Below, in pieces: positions 36,510-47,308 of a stretch of DNA of 64,000 bases; the stretch's first letter is position 1, and each line of letters starts with the position of its first letter. A program made the translations under genes and the position numbers. The notes beneath the pieces are model-generated. The model was not told the origin of the DNA and did not search any database. It was given only the letters and a program-made list of their open reading frames with translations. This DNA is from Akebia trifoliata (Eukaryota > Streptophyta > Magnoliopsida > Ranunculales > Lardizabalaceae). The stretch lies in contig CM030708.1 of NCBI GenBank assembly GCA_017979445.1, positions 30,475,613 through 30,539,612 on the forward strand. The letters are read 5' to 3'.

Positions 36510-39500
36510 ATGGAGGGGAATGAAAGTGGTCTGAGCTCTTACTTCCACCAGCACCAGCACCATCAGCACCAGCACCATCAGCACCACCAGCACCACCACA
36601 CCCCCACCACCACCACTAATGGGATCTTCTCCAACCCACACAACCACCATCACACCGGTTCTTCCGGTCACTACAGCACCTCTGAAGCCACTCCTCTCGT
36701 TTTCTCTCCACATTCGGTTACCGGAAGAGCCCTTCCTCTCTCTGCTTCAGCACCAACAGAGACTGTAAGAAGGAAGAGAGGTAGACCTAGGAAGTACGGT
36801 ACACCCGAAGCGCCAACAACTGGTTCTGCTTCTGCAGCAAAGAAGGTCTCTGCTTCTGCTTCTACTCCTTCAGTTCCTCTGCCTTCTTCACCTAATAAGA
36901 AGGAGTCTTCTTCACTTTCTTCTCCTTCTTCTTCGAAGAAAGCTCAGTTATTTGCCCTTGGTGAGTTTCTCAAACCCTTATTTGTCTCCTCTTAGTTTTG
37001 TTGATTTTTAATTATTTTTTTGCACCATTTCTTTTTTGTGGGGTTGTAGTTGTTGAGGTGTTCTTATTTAGTATTATAGTTTGGTAAAAATGTTGAATTT
37101 TTGTGTGTTACAGGGTACCCATATTAGCTTTATTGCTTGTTATGGACTTGAATAGCGTTATCTCATGCACTTGAAGACATTAATTAGATTATTGGGTTGG
37201 TTCTTGGGTTTATTTCCGCTTAATTTAGCTGTCAAGTTTTAAAATTGTGTGCTTTTTGTTGAAGTTTTTCTTGATTTCGTGAAAGAAATATGCTTGTAAA
37301 TGGTCTAATTTTGGTGGGATAAATTATTGATCTTATTTTGAAGCGAAGGGAATGTGAAAATTATGAGCCAAACAGACCAAAATGGTCTAATTTTTTTTGT
37401 TTAATTATACATTCATGTACCATTTGGTTTTGTTGCAATGAGTTGGTGACTGTTTTTAGTGAAGATGGTTGGAACTTCATACTCTTGGGGAAGTTGCTAG
37501 TGCGGTCAGTGGTGGTACCTACTAACAAGGTTTAAAATTGTAAGAAAAATATGATGCATGAGATACATTATATCATTATCAACGTATCTCACCAGTCATC
37601 ACAAAAGGAATGTAATGATGGAAAATAATACATGTAGCAATATCAATTAGAATATTCTACATTAGGAAGTATTAATAAATTAGAATATTTATATTAGATT
37701 ATTACCATATATTGGTTGATGTAATCTCTATAAATACCCTATTAGGGTTCATGTATTAATCATCCAAGAATTCCCAATAAAATCAGATTTCTTCAAAAAT
37801 CTCGTTTCGAGGCAATGTTTCGGTTCATGTACTAATCATCTAAGAATTCCCAATAAAATCAGATTTCTTCAAAAATCTCGTTTTGAGGCAATGTTTCAAT
37901 CAAGAGAAAAACCAATTAATTGATATTCAATGTTCCGAGGAGGTCAAGGTTTCATATTGGTCTTAGCTGATGCATTTCGATATTTTGAACCATGCCTACT
38001 GCTACAACATCGATGTAAACCAGGGGTCATTTTTACGCGAACAAGGCCAAAGTTTTCCTAGTCTAAGTATTTATTTGGTAATCCTAGTTTTAATCAATGT
38101 GGTCAAAAGCATTAGGGGATGCTTAGGAAATAGGAGGTCGTCAAGAGGGGTGATGCCTTGGGGAGGGAGGGAGGAGAGCGTCCCTCTCTCAACTAGGTGA
38201 GGCAAAGCTTTGAGCACAATGGTTTAGCTAGGATAGAAATGAGAGTCTATAGCTATAGAGGTGGGGCAAGTCAGCATATGATATGTAACTGGAGTTCTTG
38301 TTTTTTTCCCCAATTAGTGAAAGTCAGTTTATTAAAATTGCAGCAAGAAAGCAAGCTAGTACATGAGTGAGAGTATTTCTCACAAGGGATAAGAAGAAAA
38401 CCTCAAACCAGCAGAAATAGAAGAGATCATTAGGATACAATCTCCCTCCATTTGAAGAACAGTTTTTTGAAGCAAATTTCCCTCATCACCTACTCCAATA
38501 GATTTTCAAATCTCAAAATATCCTTAAACTTCCAAAATTATACTTTCGTTTGTCAGATTCTTTGATTTGAAAGATGAGATAATTTCTTCCTTTCAGATAA
38601 TACCGACAGATAGTATACTTGGCTAGCTTCCAATGAAGACTACCACAAGTTGATGTGAAAACATCATAATGCCACTACCCCTCCACAAGATCAATAGCTC
38701 CCCTTGGTAAAACCCGCTGCACCCTAAAGGATTGGTGGAAGGTCTTCTAAGCTCTTTGACGCTAAAGGGAAATGGATGAGAAGGTGAGCTACATGTTCTT
38801 ACATTTCTTTTCATAGAATACACTTGTTAGGAGTGGACATCCCCATATCCCTTAAAATTATCAATCCTAGTGATGCACACTAAAGAAGCTTCCACATGAA
38901 AAATGCTACTTTGGATGGAATAAGCTGCCTGTCTATTATCTTCCTTCACCTCCCTACAAGCGGTGATCACTCAATAGAAGTAATAAACTGAGAACTTCTT
39001 GATTAATAGTGAATTGAGTTTTAGCTTTTGGGGATTTCCCCTAGTGTTTAGTTTATCTATTGACTGGCATGTTCACCAAGGCTTGGACTTGCCCAATTTT
39101 CTATCAGGGATTATTTGTTGTGCAAACTTCCCTTTCTCATGCATATTTTTTTCTAATGTATTTTTACCTCTTTTACTGTGATAGTTGGCTTACATGCTTG
39201 TAGGAATCTGCCCTATGTCAGGTGGTGATGTTGTGTGTTTGTGAAGGAGGGGTTTAAAATGGAGTTTAAGAGGAATTTGGAGCCTAAGGTTTGGTACTTT
39301 GCAGCAACATTGGTTAATATCATATGGTTAATATCATATGGAGGATTCATTTCCATATTTTTTGGCATGAAATTCTATTCATTTTATTGGTGGATTGAGG
39401 ACGATAAACTTTACATCCATTTTTTCCATTTTGCAATGGTTTGCTGTCGTATGTCATTAAAATTTCAGGGGGTGCTGACTTGCTGTTTGTTAAAGTCTCT

Positions 39501-42500
39501 GAGTATTGTCACCTACTGATTACTGACCACTAATCTTGCTTGCCCAGCAAAAAATGTCATTATGATTTCCTTATGCTTTGTTGTTATTTCGATTTTAATG
39601 ATTTTTGAAATTCTTTGAGCTTTGCATGAGTTCAAGGTCATCATCTACTCTTTATCCAAAATATTGCGGTCGGCAACACAAATCTATTTTCATTATTCAA
39701 CTCTATCCACAATTATATCTTCTATTAATGCATATAGTTAAATGTAAATGTGTCGTTCATATTTTAGCTATTTGATGCAGGGAACGCAGGGCAAGGTTTT
39801 ACACCGCATGTCCTTAGCGTGGCTGCTGGAGAAGTATGCACTTTTTCTTCTTTACACACATGCTTACTGGATGGTTATATGTATACATGATATTCTTTAC
39901 ATATATGCTTATCGTATGGTTACATATGATGATCATCTTTACATGTTTGCATACTGTATGGTATAATGTACATCTACTTTATTTGGTATCAATTGATAAT
40001 TATGCAATTGGTTCCAAATCTTGAAATTTGCTCAAGGTTTTGGGATCTCACGATTCTTTGAAATGATAGTTTAGACCATGTGGATACATGATCATTTCTA
40101 GTCATGCGTGATATCAATCTCTTTGTTAGTTGAGCCCCTTCTGTAACTAAGTATATTCTTCTTGTCTAATGATTTTCATGGAGACTTTGACCTGTGTGGT
40201 CCACATCATCCTTGCATTTCTTTGGTTTTTGGATATTTCTTTTTGTGAATTACATAAGAATGAAATATGTTGTAGTTTTTATAAAGTTTGAATAGCTTGA
40301 GAAGAGTATACCAAAAACACTTCTAGCAGACATTAAGTGTAAAAATATATGTATATATTTATTTCTTTCTAAATTTTTTGAAAATTAAATTTGCCCCTCC
40401 CTCCCCCTATTTTTCGTAGGTAAACTAGACAAAGTTGCTCTTAGGTTTTTATATAGTTCAAATGAAGGCTTTGGTGACGTGTGACATTGTCTATCATGAC
40501 AATAATGTTCTAAAGTTGGTCCTTCCACATAAGATCTAGATCTTGAGGTGCGTCATCTTGTTCTGCTATATTGTAGAGGAATGGAAAGAGTGTATCTTTG
40601 ATGGTAAGGAGGATCATCATGATGTGGTGACAATGGAAGCCAAGGCCTTTCTTTATTTGTCGACCTACATCTTACAAGAGTTCAGTGGCACTTGCTTTGG
40701 TGGTTTCATCTTTTGTTGGAGGAGTTTGCTCTCTGTTGATCTTATCATGTGCTTGCTTTTCTTGTTTCACTTTTATATTTCTAGTGTTGAGTGAGATTCC
40801 CCCACCCCTTCCCCCAACAAGTTTTTCTAGGCTTTAGTATTAGTATTTGACAAGAAATTGTCTCACTGAAAAACAGAGACTATTATCTCATACATGTTCA
40901 GGAAATCAATAATTCTAAGCTAAATGTAGAAAGCAGTGATAGTTGAGCTTTTGGGCACCCAGATCTCACAATGATGAGATGCATTTGACCAACTAGACAG
41001 GTTAAGATGAATGCCAAAAAACATTAGTCCCCGTCTCCTTCACATAACCATTGAAAATACAGCTGTATCAACTGTTTTCAGGTCATCACCTTACAAGAAG
41101 TTCCATATATTTCTGTTCTGAGGATTTAACTATAAATAATGCTGAAGTGACCTCAAGATTGGACCTCACAACTCACATCCTGACGTGAAAGTGTATGGGA
41201 ACCATAGATTCTTTCCTTGAGATACAAGTGAAAAGGCATCTATGGTTCCTATCCACTTTCACGTCAAGATGTGTGCGATATGAGGTCCAATCTTGATGTC
41301 ACTCGCACAAGTCTTTAACTATATTGTAGATTCTAAGATATAAGTCGTATATAGAAGAATCCTCACTATTGAGTTACCTCGATTATCTCACTAAATCATA
41401 GTCCCAAGGGTACATATCTCCCTAACACTGGATTTGTTCAATAGGATGTTGCCCAGAAAATCATGTCGTTCACACAACAACGCAAGCGTGCAGTATGTAT
41501 ACTCTCAGCATCTGGTTCGATCTCTAATGCATCACTCCGCCAGCCGGCCACATTGGGGGGTACTGTGACATATGAGGTAGACAATTTGCGAATGCTTTCC
41601 TTTGGTTTCTTCTTTTGCAGTGCTTCCAGATTTTGATATGGAACAATATTTACATTAATAGATCTGAATTAATTATCACTTATCACCCAATGTTCTAGAG
41701 TGTGGGTTTGAGTTAGGTTTTCTTTTATATTTGGTGAAAGCTGATCACTGCTTATAACTTATCCTTGTTTATATGATCATGAAATTATTTCTACCTTGCA
41801 TGCTTGGTTTAGCAGATTCTGTGTTATTCCCCACCCCTCACACAAAAATAAGATAAAGAAATCCAATCCACCTTCAAAGACAACCTATGTCTATGAAGAT
41901 TCTTGTAACATGTTCAAAGTTTGTAAATAGGACTTCATTTAACTCTTTGATTCTGCTTGGGCCTTAAGTTACATTTAGAACAACATTTCAATCATTCCCT
42001 AAAAATCCCCCTTTACTAGTCTTCCTTGAGCAAAAGTGCAACCCTTAAAATTAAGTTTGACCCTACCTAGCTCCATGGCCTGCCAACTCAGTTTTGTTGG
42101 GCCTCTCTTTCAAAGTCCACCGGCAATGATATAACCAACCAAGCTTAGGATGAGAGAAGTATTTAGGAGGTTCTCTGATAATTACATAAGTGGAGATGTA
42201 GAAAAGGTTTGGAGAACCCCTCAATACTTCTCTTATCCTAAGCTTGGTTGGTTATATAATTGCTGGTGGACCTTGCAAGGGGTATGCTACTATCCAAGAC
42301 CTCATGGGGATAGTAACATCCTCCACAACTTGGAGTTTCAAAAATGCCCTTATTGTTTTGTCTTTTAGTACAAAAAATAAGGGAATTTTGATATTTATAG
42401 AATGGCATTTTTTGTAAACATAATGAATCAAGATGGGAGAAGCTTTGTCTTGTAAATAAAGTTGGGAGTCTGGCAAATCGTTTGCTCATCCATTGCAAGT

Positions 42501-44752
42501 TTGCCCGTCAGATATGGTTGCATTATTTGGTGTGGAAGGGTGCTTTCTGGCCCCCGTTCGTGATATCTCTGGGTCCTGGCTTTCTTGGGGTACTTGTTCT
42601 CCAAATCTAAATGGATGTTATGGGCTATGCTTTTCATCATTTGTTGGAGCATTTGGATGAAGAGAAATGGCCATGTTTTTGAAGGAAAGGAAAGGAAAGG
42701 AGTTGGCTTTACAAGATTTTATTGTTTTTTCATTGGCTTTGTTATTTTTTTTAGTGCAAACCTTTCAAGGAATTTAGGGGCATTTTCTTCGAAGATTTCT
42801 TGTAAGATGGGATAGTGTGTGTAGTCTTGAGGCAAGGTAGTTTTTGTGTCAGGGTCTCTTGGGCGGTGGTGTCCCCCCCCCCCCCCCCCCAAAAAAAAAA
42901 AAAAAAAAAAAAACCCGTGTCTTGTGTGGGACCAACGGATTTCAGCAGGTTTAAACTCTTCTAGAGGTAGAAAACAACGTTCTTTAGAAAAACTCCAGAA
43001 ATCTACATTACCCTATGTAGCTATACCTTATTCACATAACTTACGACTCACACTACTTATTTAATAAAAAGACCATAATACCCCTACTAATAAACACATG
43101 GCTATATAGTCATCCAGGATAGGAAACAATCTTTTTTTTTTTTTTTTTAGGCTTGATCTTTGCAGCTAGAGATGTTTTTCCCCTGGTTAGAATTTTACTA
43201 AATCCTTCAGAGTCTATCTTGACCACATTCCAACTATTGTCAGGTAAAATTTCCGGTTCCTTTTGTTTGAAAGTACAATTTTATTGAACAATGAGGAGGC
43301 TGAGGCGACCTACCCAATTACAAAGCATAGAGACATTTTCTATCCTGTCCAAAGTCCAAACACATAAGATCCTATTTAAACTGGAAATCATTAAAAAAAA
43401 ACTCCTTTGAAGTCTTCAATAAGCTTGTGGAAATGGAAATGTCAGTCTATTTCATGGAAATACCAAGTTTAATACTATAAGTATAGATAAATAATATATT
43501 ATATAGATTTGCAGACATGTCAATGTCTTGGACCATTGAAGGTGCTGTGTCAGACAATTGGTTCTTGTGTCAGACGCCGACATGCTTATGGCATATCCGT
43601 GTGACCGTGTCATTGTTACAATGATAAAAATAGATTCTTACATCAATTTGTTGTTTTGAACTGAAGTAAATGATCACAGATATAATTTTTTTTTTTAATG
43701 AAAGTCATTTAAAGCCTAAAAATGTCTTCATTGTCATAATCATCAATCCCTTATCCCAAAATTTGGGGTCAACTGAACAAAACCTGTTCCTCCAGTCAAT
43801 TAATATCTAAAATATCCTAGCGATAAAAGTGAATTCTGTTAATTAGGTAGTTTGTTACTTGTTTGTAAGATTGCTTGTTGTAGCTGTTCAGATCCTAGGT
43901 ACTGCAAGGTATTTCCATGTCACGTGTTTGATTGACTGTCAAGCCATCAGTGTTTAGCGATTTCTCTGATTGCAGGGACGGTTTGAAATCCTTTCACTGT
44001 CGGGTTCTTTCTTACACACTGAGATAGAAGGAGCATCCTCAAGAACTGGTGGGCTCAGTGTGTGTTTGTCTGGTACTGATGGCCGCATCATTGGAGGTGG
44101 AGTTGGTGGTCCCCTCAAGGCCGCAGGCCCAGTAAAGGTATTATTATCTGTGATGTGATCTCTGCCGTCCATCTACAACGTTAAACTAATTTCAGCAATC
44201 TCTCCATAGGTAATTGTTGGTTCATTTGTGATTGACACCAAGAAGGAAGGAAGTGCTGATCCCAAAATCGAGGCTTCTGCCAGCAGATTGCCACCACAAG
44301 TGGTTGGGGCAACAGTTTCTACTGTTAGCTACCGATCCACCCCTGACTCTTCCGGAAGGACCTCATTCAGGGGAAATGATGATCATCAAAGTATCGGTGG
44401 AAGTAGTTTCTTTCTGCAATCTCGAGGAATGCCTTTCATGCCTTCACAGTCAACTGATTGGAGGGGTGGTGGCCCGGATTTGACAGGTGTGCTTCTTCTT
44501 CTGATGGTTGTGATCATGTTACTTTTAGAGAGCTTCTATTAACACACTAACTTTTACTTATAACACCAATATATATGTAAATGCCAATATGATTTCAAAA
44601 GGATTGGTTTGCTAATAGAATCTCTACTTTTTATCTTCTTGAATGTCGACCCATATCCATAAACCTTCTCATGAATTTAATTTGCAGGAAGAATCGATCA
44701 TGGGGCATGCCAATCTTCCGAAGATGGAGACGATGAACATCTACAGGATTAG
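36510..44752 (+). CDS. AHL: AT-hook nuclear-localized (AHL) protein with PPC domain
   Basis: Six exons (36510-36960, 39781-39833, 41445-41576, 43976-44137, 44210-44486, 44688-44752), all GT-AG and all in phase, encode 379 aa. The N-terminus is rich in His and Gln (residues 13-30 and 45-48). One AT-hook, RKRGRPRKYG (RGRP at 90-93), is of the RGRPRKY type. The PPC/DUF296 domain (about 157-278) has GFTPHVLSVAAGEDV, the Leu-Arg-Gln-Pro segment SNASLRQPAT and GGTVTYEGRFEILSLSGSF. AHL proteins bind AT-rich DNA in the minor groove and form trimers through the PPC domain; they regulate growth and hormone genes. The intron-containing structure with a single hook and no second RGRP fits the type-III group of clade B. 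Introns are large (2.8, 1.6 and 2.4 kb for the first three) and hold repeats. A poly-A signal AATAAA lies at 45175-45180. The upstream ATG is ignored because the 30 preceding codons open with a non-ATG. Confidence 0.94.
37541..37960 (+). mobile_element. LTR remnant in AHL intron 1 with 78-bp tandem repeat
   Basis: A promoter-like CTATAAATACCCTA (about 37728) is followed by 'gttcatgtattaatcatc', AATAAAATCAG and a short leader, as in the R region of a copia-type LTR. The last 78 bp (about 37748-37825) are repeated in tandem (about 37826-37903), the second copy starting 'gttcatgtactaatcatc'. There is no partner LTR or coding part, so this is a solo or broken LTR. Confidence 0.5.
41135..41313. 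mobile_element. Fold-back MITE in AHL intron 2
   Basis: TTTAACTATA (41125-41134) recurs at 41314-41323. The arms pair closely: 'tcaagattggacctca' in the left arm and its complement in the right, then TGACGTGAAAGTG and GGAACCATAGAT. The centre has CCTTGAGATACAAG, the core motif of the other fold-back elements here. About 179 bp. Confidence 0.85.
42115..42271. repeat. Near-perfect inverted repeat (hairpin) in AHL intron 3
   Basis: The left arm 42115-42176 and right arm 42211-42271 are reverse complements with about six single mismatches over 61 bp and no gap beyond one base. The central 'ATATAACCAACCAAGCTTAG' is identical in both. The loop is 34 nt. The arms lie in the sense intron of an expressed-type gene, so a transcript could fold into a miRNA- or siRNA-type precursor. 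Alternatively it is a small fold-back transposon; no target-site duplication was recognised. Confidence 0.85.
42440..42830 (+). mobile_element. L1-type LINE tail (zf-RVT region) in AHL intron 3
   Basis: From 42482 the frame reads LLIHCKFARQIW, the conserved Cys/His knuckle after the reverse transcriptase of plant L1 elements. Further on, in another frame, comes WAMLFIICWSIWMKRNGH followed by VFEGKE, the usual closing motif. Frameshifts and stops show it is dead. Only the 3' end is present, as expected of truncated LINE insertions. Confidence 0.75.
42873..42913. repeat. C18-A23 homopolymer junction
   Basis: Eighteen C (42873-42890) run straight into twenty-three A (42891-42913). It directly follows the LINE tail. 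Length could be wrong through sequencing error, so the exact counts should not be trusted. Confidence 0.9.
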
Positions 44753-45759
44753 AGACTAAAATTGCACTTTTGAAAGTTCAAATTAACTTGTATCCTTGAT
44801 GGAGGACGACCTGATTCACAAAGGGCTCTCGTGTGAGAGAAGTAGATGTACAAGCCATTTTGGAGCATAAAACCTGTACAGGACACCGACGCTTAAACTT
44901 TTTTTTCTTTTTTTTTCTTTTTGTTTTTGGGCAGTTGATGCTGCTTCACTTGTTCTTGACATGGTTGGGGCGGTGAGATGCTTTTGGATTTACGTCCAAG
45001 GATCAAATCTGATGTAACTTGTGCTTTCCATTTGACAAGTAAGTGGATGGATTAAATACTTGCCATCTTGAACCTATGTTATTCCTGACGAGTTATTGTC
45101 GTTACTACCAATATTTATATGTATAACTTTAGCATCATATTCTGTCATTTGCGTACGTTGTCTGCCCTTATGAAAATAAAATTTTCCTAAAATTGATTCT
45201 TGAGGTTCCAGCTAAGTTTGAAATCCGTGAAATGGTGCAAAGAAAACAGATTTGCTTTATATTTTCATCTTTGGTGATTTAGTGGGGTACTTCTCAGGTT
45301 TGTATTGCAGCATACATGAGTACGATAGATGCAAGACTCGAGGGAAACCTTAAATATTAGTCACATATGAGAATCAACACCATCCTTTAATTTGTGAAGT
45401 GAGTGTCATATTATATGTTCTTCTAAACTTGCCTGAGTGGATCTTTTCCCTCCTGCATAGTCTGAACCTTTGGTTCCATTTCCAGCTAGAGTTTGCACTG
45501 ACTCGTTAACAAAATCAATCTCCCTAAAGAAATATGAGAAAGTTAAATTAAATAAGAGCAGTATAAATTTTTTTTGAAAATAAACTATCTAAAATGCAAT
45601 GCCATTGAAATCTTCTTCATAATCCCCAAATTCAGTTGTACCCCTTCTTCGCCCTCCCTCCATGCAATTCTATCTGTTCTCTGTAAGAAAAAAGGAGGTC
45701 TTCATCGAAGTCTTATTGAAGTCTCATCAAGCAATGAACATTATTGGTAGGCTTCAAGA

Positions 45760-46170
45760 AGCCAGCTTTCGGATATTAATCACTGTTCTTTGCAAGATGT
45801 TCAACAAGTTCAGTTACGCAATTGAGATCTTTTGTCACTGGGATCTTTTTTCGGTTGAAGTTCTTCTGGGTTTCTCTTTCTTGGAAGAGATCCGGAAGGC
45901 TGGGCTCTCCTCAAATGGGTTTTTGATTATAGCAATGTGATTGTTTTCTGGTTAAGGTAGGGAGATGGTTAGAATAGACGCTTTGGATATATTAAACCAC
46001 ATGAAGATGAGTGGAATCAAACCTAATGTTGTTTGTTACACTTAAGGGGTGTTAGATGGGATTGTCTCTGCTGGGCAATTTCACAAAGCAGAGGAGGAGG
46101 TGCTTGACGAAATGCTTGTGTTTTGTTGTAATTCCTGATATTTCTACCTGCACACCTAGGTGGACTGAGC
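45760..46170 (+). pseudogene. Decayed PPR gene fragment
   Basis: The frame from 45967 reads VRIDALDILNHMKMSGIKP then NVVCYT, a stop (TAA, 46045-46047), then GVLDGIVSAGQFHKAEEEVL and DEMLVF. After a one-base frame change it resumes as VIPDISTC. This is the P-type PPR pattern (35-residue spacing, 'A..L...M...G..P....Y'). An upstream segment (FRILITVLCKMFNKFSYAIE, about 45768-45830) also fits a repeat. Both a stop and a frameshift make it non-functional. It is not an obvious copy of either PPR gene in this window. Confidence 0.7.
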
Positions 46171-46516
46171 CAACTCGATGGGTTGAGTCAAGTCGGTTGA
46201 CTGAGTCACCACGATCAACTCGTTTGCGGTGGATTGACTTGGTTGGGGTTGCCAAATTCGCACTCTATTTTCTCAGGACCGTTAGATCATTCTAAACCAA
46301 TCATATGGAAATGCACAAAGCCAAAGGCTTAAAATGAGTGATCCAGATGAAATTTGACTTTTTTGAGGTTCGTTTTCAAAGGAGAATGGGAGTTGGGTTC
46401 CAATTGAACTGAACTTGGTGGACCATATAATTCTGCCACGTTTCATCCTAACAAACACTAGACATAGTTTTAGGATAAAAGTGAGGTATACCATCAAGGC
46501 ATAACTTTCAACATAC

Positions 46517-46581
46517 CTCAGGGCATGATTTTCGGTGTCCGCGACATATAGCAGATTTTTCTTTGGGTTGTATGCCAGACC
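46517..46581 (-). pseudogene. Lone exon of a SOQ1-like NHL-repeat gene
   Basis: On the minus strand CTCATAG|GGTCTGG and CCCTGAG|GTATGT enclose 65 nt that translate without a stop to GLAYNPKKNLLYVADTENHA plus LR. This is an NHL-repeat unit that I recognise as close to the plant chloroplast protein SOQ1 (suppressor of quenching 1; HAD, thioredoxin-like and NHL domains; At1g56500 family), where the same stretch precedes 'EIDFVNE'. No neighbouring exon is found in the surrounding kilobase on that strand. It is therefore a stray exon, perhaps carried here by a duplication or transposon. Identification rests on memory of the family. Confidence 0.75.
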
Positions 46582-47049
46582 CTATGAGAAAAACATACAT
46601 AAAGAGGTGAGTCGGTCTTCGATGACCTTCTACTGCTATTTGTGCCAAGAGCTTCTCATTGGGGGGACCAACGAACAATAGCAAATGTAGGCCATGAACT
46701 TATACCTATTTCCCCCCATAAATTACATATCCCCATCATTGACAACCTACAACAAACACAAGTTTATGCAACAGAAATAGGATGAACGACACAAGATTTG
46801 GCACATATACTGTGACTCTGTGTGAAATGTGAACTATACAAATACAGGGAATGGGTACTTTCTTGTCCCCGTTCAATATCCAATTGACTCGTCCGAGTCA
46901 ACTCGAATAGTGTAAATCAAAGTCAAATTCCCAACTTTAAAAACAAAATGGAATCTTTATTTCATTTCATGGTGACGCATCAAAACCATAACGGCTGTTT
47001 ATTTGTTAAAACCAATCAACTAATGCCACCTGGTGACAGTTATGTCAGT

Positions 47050-47055
47050 TATAAA
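47050..47055 (+). promoter_or_regulatory. TATA box of the L18a-like gene
   Basis: TATAAA lies about 45 bp before a CT-rich stretch (about 47097-47130), a common plant leader feature, and 254 bp before the chosen start at 47309. A splice donor at about 47146 (TCTG|GTAAGA) suggests the leader may itself be spliced. Confidence 0.5.
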
Positions 47056-47308
47056 GAGGAGGGAACAGTTTGAAGATGAAAAGGAAGAGAAAAATCTCTC
47101 CCTCTCCCCTCTCTCTCTCTCTTTCTCTTTTCTTTTCTGCTAACTCTGGTAAGAGAATCCTCACTAGTCTCTGTGACAAATGTACTTCCAACACAACATC
47201 ATATAATTTTTATTTATTGGATTTTCTTATATGTGAAAGAAAAAAATGTGTGACAGTGAAGCAGGAATGGAACTCCAACTTGACAACCACATCACAGGAG
47301 TTCCCTTG

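Noticed and set aside
40543..40794. Frame with EEWKECIFDGKEDHHD as a LINE tail
   Set aside because: It resembles the L1 closing motif weakly (WKE...FDGKE), but nothing around it supports a LINE; left uncalled.
42121..42260. Open frame of 72 codons overlapping the intron hairpin
   Set aside because: It is produced by the inverted repeat; no protein motif, and it lies within an AHL intron.
46618..46690. Minus-strand frame reading PPNEKLLAQIAVEGHRR next to the SOQ1-like exon
   Set aside because: It does not match the neighbouring SOQ1 exon sequence I know and has no splice sites or family I could name.
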